A model generated the notes under the pieces. That model did not search any database. It saw nothing but the letters and a program-made list of their open reading frames with translations, and was not told the DNA's origin. Shown piece after piece: positions 17,917 through 26,300 of a stretch of DNA of 44,320 nt. The stretch lies in contig OMOD01000020.1 of NCBI GenBank assembly GCA_900290255.1, forward strand, positions 1-44,320, written 5' to 3'. Source of the stretch: Candidatus Sulfotelmatobacter kueseliae (GTDB taxonomy: Bacteria > Acidobacteriota > Terriglobia > Terriglobales > Acidobacteriaceae). The first letter of the stretch is position 1; every line of letters begins with the position of its first letter. Made by a program: the position numbers and the translations under genes.

Positions 17917-19125
17917 ATGACCGACTCTGGCTACAACGTAATCATCATCGGCGGCGGCGTCGTAGGTCTCGCCGTCGCGCTCGAAATCACCCGCCGCTTC
18001 CCCCGTCTCAGGTTGCTGGTTTTAGAGAAAGAAGACGGCGTCGCCCGTCACCAGAGCGGACACAACTCGGGCGTCATTCACTCCGGCGTTTATTACAAAC
18101 CCGGCTCGCTGAAAGCCCGCCTGAGCGTTGCCGGCGCCGCAGCCATGGTCGAGTTTTGCCGCGAGCACGGCATCCCCCACAAAGTCTGCGGCAAAGTCAT
18201 CGTCGCCACTCGCGCCGATGAACTTCCCCGCCTCGAAGATTTGCGCCGGCGCGGCGAGGCCAACGGTCTGACTGGCCTGCGCCTCATCGGTCCCGAAGAA
18301 CTGCGCGAGCTCGAACCCCATGCCAGCGGCCTGCGAGCCTTGCTGGTGCCTTCGACGGGGATCACCGACTACGCCGTGGTCTGCGAAAAATATGCCGAAC
18401 TGATTTCCGCCAGCGGCGGCACGGTTCTCACTGCCGCGGCCGCGACCGGCATCCGGCGTAGCACGAACGAAATTGTGGTCGAGACTTCCCGCGGTGCCTT
18501 TGCCACCAGCGCGCTCATCAACTGCGCCGGACTCTTCAGCGACCGCATCAGCCGCATGGCCGGCGATAGGCCCAGCGCGAGAATCATCCCCTTCCGCGGC
18601 GAATACTACGATTTGGTCGCGGACCGAGCCTCGCTGGTGCGGGCTCTGATCTATCCCGTGCCCGATCCGCGTTTTCCATTCCTCGGCGTACATTTCACCC
18701 GCCGCATCACGGGCAAAGTGGATGCCGGTCCCAACGCCGTCCTGGCCTTCGCCCGCGAAGGCTATCGCGCCACCGACCTCAACTTGCGCGACTTCGTCTC
18801 GGCGCTCGCCTTCCCCGGCTTCTGGCGCATGGCGGCGCGGTACTGGCGCAACGGTTTCGCCGAATGGTATCGCTCGTTGTCAAAGCCGGCCTTCGTGCAT
18901 GCTTTGCAGAGAATGCTTCCCGAGGTGCGCGAAAACGATCTAATTCCTGGAGGCTCCGGCGTCCGCGCCCAGGCAGTCAAACCCAACGGCGATCTGGTGG
19001 ACGATTTTCAGTTCGTGCCATCCGGCCGGGTGCTGCACGTGCTCAATGTTCCCTCGCCCGCCGCGACCGCCTCGCTGACCATCGCCAGAACTATCGTGGA
19101 CACGGCCACTTTCTTGTCGGAGTGA
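17917..19125 (+). CDS. lhgO: L-2-hydroxyglutarate oxidase (FAD-dependent)
   Basis: 402 residues from the ATG at 17917 (MTDSGYNVIIIGGGVVGLA); an in-frame TTG at 17890 would add nine unlikely residues. The N-terminal Rossmann motif GGGVVGLAVALEI and LLVLEKE bind FAD of the DAO fold. The family marker HQSGHNSGVIHSGVYYKPGS follows, with INCAGLFSDRISRMAG and IIPFRGEYYDL further on. LhgO oxidises L-2-hydroxyglutarate to 2-oxoglutarate and passes electrons to the quinone pool in bacteria, salvaging a side product of central metabolism. The gene seems to stand alone; the downstream GH16 gene starts 31 bases later. Confidence 0.9.
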   Translation: MTDSGYNVIIIGGGVVGLAVALEITRRFPRLRLLVLEKEDGVARHQSGHNSGVIHSGVYYKPGSLKARLSVAGAAAMVEFCREHGIPHKVCGKVIVATRADELPRLEDLRRRGEANGLTGLRLIGPEELRELEPHASGLRALLVPSTGITDYAVVCEKYAELISASGGTVLTAAAATGIRRSTNEIVVETSRGAFATSALINCAGLFSDRISRMAGDRPSARIIPFRGEYYDLVADRASLVRALIYPVPDPRFPFLGVHFTRRITGKVDAGPNAVLAFAREGYRATDLNLRDFVSALAFPGFWRMAARYWRNGFAEWYRSLSKPAFVHALQRMLPEVRENDLIPGGSGVRAQAVKPNGDLVDDFQFVPSGRVLHVLNVPSPAATASLTIARTIVDTATFLSE

Positions 19126-19155
19126 TGTAGGATCACCGCCGTAGGGGAGACGATT

Positions 19156-20148
19156 ATGAAAACTCTGACCAACCCCACGCCCTGTCATTTCGAGCGGAGC
19201 GGAATTGCCCTCAAGGGCAATTCCACGGACTCGAGAAACCTGCTTTTCCATCCTCAGAAACTTGATTGCCGTCTCCTGAGACCCCAATCGTATTGCCTAC
19301 TTCTCATCGCTTTCATTCTCTCTCTTTGTGCATTTGCCGGCGCCCAGTCCAAGTCCGCTCCGCCTGCCTCTTCGCCTTGGATCCTCACTTGGTCCGACGA
19401 ATTCAATGGCCCTAACGGCTCGTCGGTAGACGCTTCCAAATGGGTTTTCGACGTTGGCGGGAACGGCTGGGGCAACAACGAACTGGAGTATTACACCGCC
19501 CGCATCACGAATGCCTACCAGCAGGACGGCAACCTCGTCATCAAGGTGCTGCAGGAGAAATACACCGGCGCGGACGGCGTGACCAGAAACTACACTTCTG
19601 CCCGCTTGACAACCCTGGGCAAATTCTCTCAGGCCTACGGCCGCTTCGAAGCCCGCATGAAGATTCCCAGCGGGCAGGGCATGTGGCCGGCATTCTGGAT
19701 GATGGGCGACGACATTGACAAAGTCCAGTGGCCCGCCTGCGGCGAGATTGATGTCATGGAAAACATCGGCAAGGAGCCGGACATTGTCCACGGCTCGATT
19801 CACGGCCCAGGATTCTCAGACGGCGACCTGGAAGCTCACTTTCGTCTGCCGCCAGGCCAGGCCCTCGCCGACGATTTCCACGTTTACGCCGTCGAGTGGG
19901 AGCCCGACGCGGTCCGCTTCTACTTGGACGATCATCTCTACGTGACGCGCACGCACGCCGACATGCGCCCCGGCTGGAAGTGGAGCTTCGACCATCCGTT
20001 CTTTCTGCTGCTCAACGTCGCGGTCGGCGGCGATTGGCCGGGCAGCCCTGACGCCACCACGGTATTTCCTCAAACCATGCTGGTGGATTATGTGCGCGTC
20101 TACCGGCGGGCAGGGTCGAGTGGAAATGCCGCAAGTACGCCTCGGTGA
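19156..20148 (+). CDS. Secreted GH16 beta-glucanase with a repeat-encoded N-terminal extension
   Basis: 330 residues. Catalytic motif GEIDVMEN: E197 nucleophile, D199 and E202 acid/base. Other GH16 marks are LTWSDEFNG (78-86), NGWGNNELEYYT, GRFEARMKIPSGQGMWPAFWM and a final LLNVAVGGDWPG ... MLVDYVRVYR. Likely acts on beta-1,3 or mixed glucans (laminarin type). The ATG at 19156 has a good GGGGAG site. However, residues of about 10-30 are encoded by a dispersed palindromic repeat, and the true signal peptide (SYCLLLIAFILSLCAFAGAQ) only begins near residue 45. Either the signal peptide is tolerated internally, or translation begins elsewhere; no later ATG lies before the hydrophobic core. Confidence 0.9.
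   Translation: MKTLTNPTPCHFERSGIALKGNSTDSRNLLFHPQKLDCRLLRPQSYCLLLIAFILSLCAFAGAQSKSAPPASSPWILTWSDEFNGPNGSSVDASKWVFDVGGNGWGNNELEYYTARITNAYQQDGNLVIKVLQEKYTGADGVTRNYTSARLTTLGKFSQAYGRFEARMKIPSGQGMWPAFWMMGDDIDKVQWPACGEIDVMENIGKEPDIVHGSIHGPGFSDGDLEAHFRLPPGQALADDFHVYAVEWEPDAVRFYLDDHLYVTRTHADMRPGWKWSFDHPFFLLLNVAVGGDWPGSPDATTVFPQTMLVDYVRVYRRAGSSGNAASTPR
19183..19250. repeat. Palindromic repeat inside the 5' end of the GH16 gene
   Basis: A perfect 10-bp stem, GGAATTGCCC-TCAA-GGGCAATTCC (19201-19224), is set between TGTCATTTCGAGCGGAGC and CGAGAAACCTGCTTTT words. These flanking words are the same class as GTCATCCTGAG...GAAGGACCTGG at 17797. It lies between the start codon and the signal peptide. Confidence 0.6.
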
Positions 20149-20165
20149 CACGATGATTTCGTGCC

Positions 20166-20249
20166 TGGTGCGAAAGGGGGGACTCGAACCCCCATGGGTT
20201 TCCCCGCCAGATCCTAAGTCTGGTGCGTCTGCCAATTCCGCCACTTTCG
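20166..20249 (-). tRNA. tRNA-Leu (anticodon TAG)
   Basis: 84 bases including an encoded CCA. The acceptor stem GCGAAAG pairs with CTTTCGC, and the T arm GGGGG-TTCGAGT-CCCCC is perfect. The anticodon stem CCAGA/TCTGG encloses CTTAGGA, with anticodon TAG at 20213-20215 on the plus strand as CTA. A long variable region typical of class II leucine tRNAs is present. It reads CUA/CUN leucine codons. Confidence 0.95.
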
Positions 20250-20324
20250 CATGCGCAGAAGCAATTACGCTAATTGTAACCTTGGCCGTGTGCGCCGTCC
20301 CCGGAATTCAGCAGCCGCCGTCCT

Positions 20325-21533
20325 CTAGTTCGCCGCAGCCTGCAGCGTTTTCACCAGCCAGGGAATAATCACTTCTTTGAAGATCCTGGGGTCGGGCCAG
20401 ACTCCGACCTGCCGTCCGAGATGGCCTCCGCTGGGGTTGATCCAGGCTTCTTTCGGTGTGTCGCCTTTGCTTAGCAGCAGATATTCGTCGCTGATGGGAA
20501 CCTGCGTGTCGAGCACGCCAGCGACCACCAGCATGGGCGCCATCGGCTTGCCCAGCAGGCCCTGCCGCACCAGCGACATCTTGGGCAGATACTCGCCCAT
20601 TTCATCGACTGTGTGTACGCCGTCGAGAATATTCATCAGCGCCGGCACCTGGTCGAAAAGATATTCGCGGTTCCCCAGCAGATCGTTCATCAGAAAATCC
20701 TTCTGAAAGAACCGGTCCACCGGCGGCGACTGTGCGCTCGCCCCGCGCAGCCGGGCACGCTCGACGATCGCCATCTTGGTCGCCCAATACGCGCCCCAGC
20801 TCACGCCGTGAATCGCAATGCGGTTCTTGTCAATCTCCGGACGCGACTGCGCATAGTCAATCACTTTCGACAACATGCGCTCGGAGGTTTCCGTGACTTT
20901 GATCGGCGCCTGCCCGGTGCCGGGTCCGTCAACCGCGAGAAATCCGACGCCGAAGGGCAAAATCGCGCCGAAACTTTCGGTCAGGTCTTCCTTGCGGCTG
21001 TCGAGGCCGTTGACCGCAATCACCAGCGGTACTGGCCCCTTCGCATTTTTCGGCAGGCGCAAGTAGCCGATGATTTCTTTGCCTTCGAACGGAATGTGTA
21101 CTACTTCGAGCGGCGGATCGTAAAACTTCGCATGATCGAGAAACGCCTCGATCGCTTTCTCGTACGAGCGCTGCTTGCCCGGCGACGCGGGAATCGGCCA
21201 GCGTCCGAAGGAATACAGTCGCCAGGCGCGAATGTAGTCGGCGTTCGCTTTGGCCGGATCGGTTTTTTCCAGCGATTTCGCCTCATTGAAGTAGCGATCA
21301 GCCACCTGCATGAAGGCGGCGGCCCACTCATCTTTGTCGGCGGTGTGAATGCTCTCGAACGCATCTTTGACGTCAGCCGGATCGAGCCCAATCAGCGGAT
21401 ATTGTCCGACCTCGGCGCGGCGAATCGCCTCGGTCTTGATCTCGTCAATCGTGCGCTCGCGACGTTCCTGGGCCATAACGTTTGTACAGATCAGGCTTAG
21501 TGCTGCCAGCAGTGTGAATCGATTCCGCTTCAT
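20325..21533 (-). CDS. Secreted alpha/beta hydrolase (FrsA/acyl-esterase-like)
   Basis: 402 residues with a signal peptide (FTLLAALSLICTNVMAQ). A helical N-terminal part of about 130 residues (IDEIKTEAIRRAEVGQYPL, ADYIRAWRLYSFGRWP) precedes an alpha/beta-hydrolase domain. Nucleophile S245 lies in the elbow GVSWGAY; the probable acid is in AGVLDTQVPISD and the histidine in SGGHLGRQ. VNGLDSRKED and AVDGPGTGQAP match the FrsA/DUF1100-type esterase group. Substrate unknown; likely a periplasmic or secreted ester. Lies downstream of the TonB receptor on the same strand but behind that gene's terminator, so it is probably a separate unit. Confidence 0.8.
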   Translation of the reverse strand: MKRNRFTLLAALSLICTNVMAQERRERTIDEIKTEAIRRAEVGQYPLIGLDPADVKDAFESIHTADKDEWAAAFMQVADRYFNEAKSLEKTDPAKANADYIRAWRLYSFGRWPIPASPGKQRSYEKAIEAFLDHAKFYDPPLEVVHIPFEGKEIIGYLRLPKNAKGPVPLVIAVNGLDSRKEDLTESFGAILPFGVGFLAVDGPGTGQAPIKVTETSERMLSKVIDYAQSRPEIDKNRIAIHGVSWGAYWATKMAIVERARLRGASAQSPPVDRFFQKDFLMNDLLGNREYLFDQVPALMNILDGVHTVDEMGEYLPKMSLVRQGLLGKPMAPMLVVAGVLDTQVPISDEYLLLSKGDTPKEAWINPSGGHLGRQVGVWPDPRIFKEVIIPWLVKTLQAAAN

Positions 21534-21582
21534 AAATTCTCGCCGTTCCTCTAAATATTGTGAACCCGCAATTCGGCTCGTG

Positions 21583-21611
21583 AAAAAGGCCGGACACCAT
21601 TGGGTCCGGCC
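21583..21611 (-). terminator. Rho-independent terminator of the TonB-dependent receptor gene
   Basis: On the minus strand a perfect 8-bp stem GGCCGGAC / GTCCGGCC with an 8-base loop is followed directly by TTTTT, 25 bases after the receptor stop codon. Confidence 0.9.
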
Positions 21612-21636
21612 GTGAAATTCGTTTCTGCGTTTCGAA

Positions 21637-24600
21637 CTAGAAGATGAACTTCAGGGCCAACTGGATCGAGCGTGGCCCCCCCGAACCGATAGCGGGGTTT
21701 GCCGCCGCGATGTCCGGCGTAGCGCACCCACAGCCGAAGCTCGATGCCGCGGGATCGTTCAGACCGAAGCCATTCTGCCCGCCATACGGGTTCGCGAAAT
21801 TGGGGTGGTTGAGAATGTTGAAGAACTCCGCGCGGAACTGCGCACGCAGCCGTTCCCCAAAGTGCCAATTCTTGGCTACGGAGAAATCCAGATTCCTGAA
21901 ACCCGCGTCGGGAAACAGATTCCGGCCCATGGTTCCAAAGCTCCCAAACGCGGGCGGAATCATCACAGAATTGCCTTTCGCATAGCAACCCCACGTCCCC
22001 AGCGAAGCCAGCATGCCCAGCGTCGTTGCCTGTGCCACACAGGCCGGATTACTTGTCCCGGGGAAAAACGGGAGCGGCCCGGGTCCCGACTTGAAGTCCG
22101 AAGGCTTGCCGAAAAAGTCCCAGCGCATCGGCGTAGCTTGGGGCGGGCTGACCGGCAGACCGCCCAAGCCGGTAAGATCGCTGCTCAAATCAATCGGTCC
22201 CCACGGCTGGGGGCTTGCGATCGTAGCGATCGTGTTGATTTCCCAACCTTCCAGCATCTGCCCATGGTTTTGTTTTCCGGGGATGGCGTAGGTCAGAGAA
22301 ACTGTTAATCGCTGGCGAATGTCGAAATCGCTGCTCGCGTATTCCTTGGTGACGTTGGTCGAGTCCTGGGGCAGGCCATATCCGGCTCCGAAATCCCAGT
22401 TAGCGCCTACGTCATCCAATGCATGCGAGTAGGTGTAACCCATCACCATGTTCAAGCCGTGGTAATTTCGCGAGTTGAGCGTGGCCTGCAGGCCGTTATA
22501 GTTCGATCGGTAAACGTTCCCCATCTGGAAGATGTTGCTCCACCAGGGAAACTGTGCATTGAAGGGCCGCGTAGTTTGTCCCGGGCCGGCGTCGGCGCCC
22601 AGAGTTTCCTGGTTGATATCCCGTATGCCGGTGAGATTCGTGCCACGGTTGCCGACATAGGCAACTTCCAGGGAGAGATTCGGAGTAAACGCGTGCTGCA
22701 CGTTCAAGGTCCAAGTCCAAACGTAGGGAGTCGTCAGATTCTTGTCCACGCTCATGATCGGGCACGGACCTCCCACGTTGGGATCGCAGTTGATTGTGCT
22801 GCCGCTCAGGTTTCCATACAGCGGCGTGCCGCTGTCCCACTGCGGGAGAATAGGAGGAATGGCCAGATTCCCCGCCGTGATCGTGCCCCCGGCAGTTTTC
22901 TGACCAGGAGTTGCCGTCCCCGATATGATGGCCCCGGTAGGAATGTTTGCCAGCCCGAAGCTATTGTTGAAGGCCAGGAACGATTCCCAATTCACGAGCT
23001 CATACATCAGACTGGCTCCGCCTCGCACCACGGTATTGCCTTTACCCGTGACGTCCCAGGCAAACCCGAAGCGAGGGGCGAAATTCTTGGGATCGGAGTT
23101 GTACGGACTGCTGACGCCGTTGACTCCAACTTGAACCACTCCGGTTGGCGAATTAGGATCAAAGTTACCCAGCCGGTTCTGGGCTTCCTTGATCACGGAA
23201 CTAAACTCATAGCGCAGACCATAGTTGACGGTCAGCCGCTTGCTCAGCCGCCAATCGTCCTGAAAGAACAGAGAATAGGCCCAATCGTGAATCTGTCGAG
23301 TCGGATCTCCGACTTGTACCGATGCTTTGAACGGGTCTCCGGCCAGGAAGTCTTCCAGCGCTGTCGATCCCGCCCCCGCCGTTATGGCGACGCCCCCCAA
23401 CACAGTGATGCTCCCTCGAGCATTGCCGAAAGCCCCACCGCTGACGCCGATGCGACGCAGTTCGCCGCCGAACTTGAAGGAATGATTCCCGGCGGTATAA
23501 GACACGTGATCGATAAACTGCGTGAGAGTGTCCGGCCCTTGGAACTTCGGCCACTTGAACGCGCCCAGGCCGGGGACGAAGGCGCCGGCGAATCCAATGC
23601 GCGGCAACCCTCCTGTGTACGGGCCGCTGATGCCCGTATTGAGACCGTACGCAGACGCCGGCGTATTGAGATCTCCCGGCAAGGTCGGTTGATACAGGCG
23701 GCTGTAGCCAGCGCGCGCTTCGTTTACCCAGCGCGCGTTGGGAGTCCAGATCCAATTCCCTCCGACCACTTGGGCGCGAGTATGTATCTTCGATCGCCAT
23801 TGTGTTTGCAGCTCGGGAAAGTCCTCCGCGGTTCCCGAATTGTTTCCAAAGAAATACGTGCCGCTGACAGTATTGTTTTGGTTGACGTTGTAGTCCACTT
23901 TCGCCACCAAATCCTCAGTCGTGGCTTGATTGGGGAATCCCTGGACGAAGTTGATGGTGGGATTGTTGTTGATTGGGAAGCCTGTTCCGTTGCACGTGAC
24001 CGGCCCCGTCGCCGCCCAGGTGCAGCCGGAAATTTTCGCGCTCGCCGCACTGGGTCCGACGGCGACACCATTGCCGGCTATGACATGGTGAGCAATCGCG
24101 GCTTGCAAGTCGGCGATCGCATTCGGAATGCTGTTGGCACAATCGCCGGTGACGTAGGTGCAGTTCGGTGTTGCCGGGGTCGGCATCGCCACCATGGAAG
24201 GCGTGGTGACGCCGTACGTGTTCCCGATGTCGTAGATCTGGCCTTCGTACGAACCGAAGAAAAACGCCTTGTCTTTGATAATCCTTCCGCCTAGACTTCC
24301 TCCAAATTGCTCCAGAGTTCTGTCGACCTTCGAGGCCGGAGGCGTATTGAAGTAATTGCGCGCGTCCATCGCCCCGTCGCGCCCGAAAGCGAACGCCGTG
24401 CCGTGCAGGGTGTTGGTGCCCGACTTCAATCCCACGTTGACGATTGCACCCGGCTTCCAGCCATATTCCGCGGGAGGATTCTGCAGCAGATTGAATTCCT
24501 GAATGGCATCGATGGGCAGGATGGTGGCGGAATCTCCCACGATTCCTGAGCCGTTAATAACGCCCTGACCGGAAAAGGGCTCGGTGTTATACAGGCCGTC

Positions 24601-25212
24601 AATGAGATAGGCGTTGTCTTCAGCGCGCAGGCCGTTGGCGCTGGTGGTGGAGAATCCTCCTCCCGGATATCGCATGACTCCCGGTCGCAGCTGCAGCAGG
24701 TTCTGGTAGTTGCGCCCGTTCAGTGGCAGGTCATTGATTTCCTGGTTGCTCAGCGTGCCGCCAAGTGTGGCAGAGGTGGTGTTGACCAGAGGAACGTCTT
24801 CCATGATGGTTACGGTTTCGGTCACCTGCCCGGGCTGTAGCGCGAAATCGGCGCGCACGTCGGTGGCGACTTCAATCACGACATTAGGGCGTTCCACCGT
24901 TTTGAACCCCTTGGCTTCCACATGGATCTTGTATGTGCCAGGCTGCAAGTTGGGAACTACATACCCGCCGGACGCATCCGTGGTCAGGGTGCGCGCCGTG
25001 CCGCGCTGCACATCGGTGACGGTGACAGTCGACCCGGCCACGGAGGCGCCGCTCTGGTCGGTTACCGTGCCCAGAATGCGCCCCGCAGTGGACTGAGCCA
25101 GAGCGGCGAGAGAGAGCAGAAGCATCGTGAATGTAGTGAGCAGCAGACGTCGAGCGACACTCATCCGGAGGCCGCGATAGCATCCGGCGGCCCGGACCGT
25201 ACTGGATAGCAT
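21637..25212 (-). CDS. Oar-like TonB-dependent receptor with carboxypeptidase-regulatory N-terminal domain
   Basis: 1191 residues. The ATG at 25212 is preceded by GGAGG at proper spacing; the longer frame to 25248 has no such site. A signal peptide (LLLTTFTMLLLSLAALAQ) leads into a CarboxypepD-regulatory Ig-like domain (GRILGTVTDQSGASVAG, GGYVVPNLQPGTYKIHVEA), then a plug domain (EINDLPLNGRNYQNLLQL, AYLIDGLYN). A long beta-barrel follows, ending in LALKFIF with the terminal aromatic residue expected for BAM assembly. Such receptors import glycans, peptides or other large ligands in Acidobacteriota and are usually present in many copies. Divergent from the GntR operon; the intergenic region has a GGTCNGAC motif near each gene. 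Confidence 0.92.
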   Translation of the reverse strand: MLSSTVRAAGCYRGLRMSVARRLLLTTFTMLLLSLAALAQSTAGRILGTVTDQSGASVAGSTVTVTDVQRGTARTLTTDASGGYVVPNLQPGTYKIHVEAKGFKTVERPNVVIEVATDVRADFALQPGQVTETVTIMEDVPLVNTTSATLGGTLSNQEINDLPLNGRNYQNLLQLRPGVMRYPGGGFSTTSANGLRAEDNAYLIDGLYNTEPFSGQGVINGSGIVGDSATILPIDAIQEFNLLQNPPAEYGWKPGAIVNVGLKSGTNTLHGTAFAFGRDGAMDARNYFNTPPASKVDRTLEQFGGSLGGRIIKDKAFFFGSYEGQIYDIGNTYGVTTPSMVAMPTPATPNCTYVTGDCANSIPNAIADLQAAIAHHVIAGNGVAVGPSAASAKISGCTWAATGPVTCNGTGFPINNNPTINFVQGFPNQATTEDLVAKVDYNVNQNNTVSGTYFFGNNSGTAEDFPELQTQWRSKIHTRAQVVGGNWIWTPNARWVNEARAGYSRLYQPTLPGDLNTPASAYGLNTGISGPYTGGLPRIGFAGAFVPGLGAFKWPKFQGPDTLTQFIDHVSYTAGNHSFKFGGELRRIGVSGGAFGNARGSITVLGGVAITAGAGSTALEDFLAGDPFKASVQVGDPTRQIHDWAYSLFFQDDWRLSKRLTVNYGLRYEFSSVIKEAQNRLGNFDPNSPTGVVQVGVNGVSSPYNSDPKNFAPRFGFAWDVTGKGNTVVRGGASLMYELVNWESFLAFNNSFGLANIPTGAIISGTATPGQKTAGGTITAGNLAIPPILPQWDSGTPLYGNLSGSTINCDPNVGGPCPIMSVDKNLTTPYVWTWTLNVQHAFTPNLSLEVAYVGNRGTNLTGIRDINQETLGADAGPGQTTRPFNAQFPWWSNIFQMGNVYRSNYNGLQATLNSRNYHGLNMVMGYTYSHALDDVGANWDFGAGYGLPQDSTNVTKEYASSDFDIRQRLTVSLTYAIPGKQNHGQMLEGWEINTIATIASPQPWGPIDLSSDLTGLGGLPVSPPQATPMRWDFFGKPSDFKSGPGPLPFFPGTSNPACVAQATTLGMLASLGTWGCYAKGNSVMIPPAFGSFGTMGRNLFPDAGFRNLDFSVAKNWHFGERLRAQFRAEFFNILNHPNFANPYGGQNGFGLNDPAASSFGCGCATPDIAAANPAIGSGGPRSIQLALKFIF

Positions 25213-25325
25213 AGGAACCCCTCCATGCTTTGATGGTCCGACAGCCATACCATTATCCGGGAAACCCTGTCAAGCAAATTCCTCTTTTTCGCGACAAGTG
25301 CAGCTTGAGTCTCCCGTGGCGGTTT

Positions 25326-25363
25326 CTCTCCGCGCTCTTCGCGAATCCTTGGCGTCCTTAGCG
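25326..25363. repeat. Tandem 9-11-base words ending in GCG
   Basis: Four consecutive degenerate units, CTCTCCGCG, CTCTTCGCGAA, TCCTTGGCG and TCCTTAGCG, lie in the intergenic region between the receptor and the GntR gene. Similar in style to the tract at 3926-3955. Confidence 0.4.
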
Positions 25364-25381
25364 ATTGAAGATTGAAAACAG

Positions 25382-25410
25382 TTGCGCCCTGCGCGGTAGT
25401 GTTGTAATAT
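25382..25410 (+). promoter_or_regulatory. Predicted sigma-70-like promoter of the GntR operon
   Basis: TTGCGC (25382-25387), a 17-base spacer and TAATAT (25405-25410). The spacing is optimal, and the start point would fall about at 25417, on the operator-like site. Confidence 0.5.
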
Positions 25411-25416
25411 CCATCA

Positions 25417-25425
25417 GGTCAGACC
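25417..25425. promoter_or_regulatory. FadR-type operator-like palindrome
   Basis: GGTCAGACC is a perfect palindrome around a central A. With flanks AGGTCAGACCA it agrees at 10 of 11 positions with the TGGTCNGACCA core known for FadR-family GntR regulators. It sits at the predicted transcription start, a position suited to autorepression. A half-similar GGTCCGACA is at 25235-25243, just upstream of the divergent receptor start. Confidence 0.45.
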
Positions 25426-25489
25426 ACCATACCTGTATACCATATCTCCCTTGCCTGTCATCGAACAAACCCGTCAAGCCGCTGCGGAT

Positions 25490-26278
25490 ATGCGGTATAG
25501 TAACCGGACCACTGGCGTCTCTGGGGCACCTGATTCTGTGGGGGGCAAGGCAGTGTACAAGCTGGTTCGTACGTCACGGCTCTACGAACAAATCGTTCAG
25601 CAGATCGAAGAATCCATCGTGAAGGGCGATCTGAAGCCGGGGGACCAACTACCCGCTGAGCGCGACCTAGCTCAGCGCTTTGGCGTGAGCCGGACTGCGG
25701 TGCGCGAGGCGGTAAAAGCGCTGCGCGAGAAAGGCCTGGTGGAAGCCTATTCCGGGCGCGGCACGTTCATCACCGATGGCACGACCCAAGCGGTGCGCCA
25801 GTCGTTCGACCTGATGGTAAAGATCGGGCAGCCCGAAGGCTCGACTCATCTCGCCGAAGTGCGAGCCATTCTCGAGCCGGAGATCGCGGCCTTGGCCGCC
25901 ACTCGCATCCAGGACACCGAGTTGGCGACCATGCGCGAGGCCGTCGCCGTCATGGACAAGGCTGGGCACGATCCGGACGCCTACATCGAGGCCGATCTCG
26001 ATTTTCATCTGGCACTGGCCGAGGGCGCTGCCAATCCGCTGATCCTTTCGCTGCTCGACTCGATCGTCGGACTCCTGCGCGAACAGCGCCTGCGAATTTT
26101 CCAGGTCCCGGGCGGTCCGGAGCGCGGCCAGGTTCATCACAAACGGATTCTTGAAGCGGTCGAGCGGTACGATCCGGAAAAAGCACGTCAGGCCATGCGG
26201 GAACATCTCGACCAGGTTCGGCAGGATGGTCAGGCGACGCCGGGAAAGCAAATCCCCGGCAAGCCCAACCCTCACTGA
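25490..26278 (+). CDS. FadR-subfamily GntR transcriptional regulator
   Basis: 262 residues from the ATG at 25490. A GTG at 25553 with GGGGGG upstream is equally plausible and would start at the usual family N-terminus (VYKLVRTSRLYEQIVQQI). The winged helix is clear: GDLKPGDQLPAERDLAQRF, GVSRTAVREAVKALREKGL and GRGTFI. The all-helical FCD ligand domain follows (LAEVRAILEPEIAALAA, ADLDFHLALAEGAANPLIL, HHKRILEAVERYDPEKAR). The D/H/H residues that bind a metal and a carboxylate effector in FCD proteins are present. It probably senses an organic acid and represses the downstream dehydrogenase genes; the next gene starts 22 bases after its stop. Confidence 0.88.
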   Translation: MRYSNRTTGVSGAPDSVGGKAVYKLVRTSRLYEQIVQQIEESIVKGDLKPGDQLPAERDLAQRFGVSRTAVREAVKALREKGLVEAYSGRGTFITDGTTQAVRQSFDLMVKIGQPEGSTHLAEVRAILEPEIAALAATRIQDTELATMREAVAVMDKAGHDPDAYIEADLDFHLALAEGAANPLILSLLDSIVGLLREQRLRIFQVPGGPERGQVHHKRILEAVERYDPEKARQAMREHLDQVRQDGQATPGKQIPGKPNPH

Positions 26279-26300
26279 GATCATCTGGAGGCAGTCGCTG

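Noticed and set aside
22423..24294. A 623-codon open frame antisense to the TonB-dependent receptor
   Set aside because: The opposite strand encodes a well-supported receptor domain by domain; the antisense protein is Arg/Val-rich with no family features.
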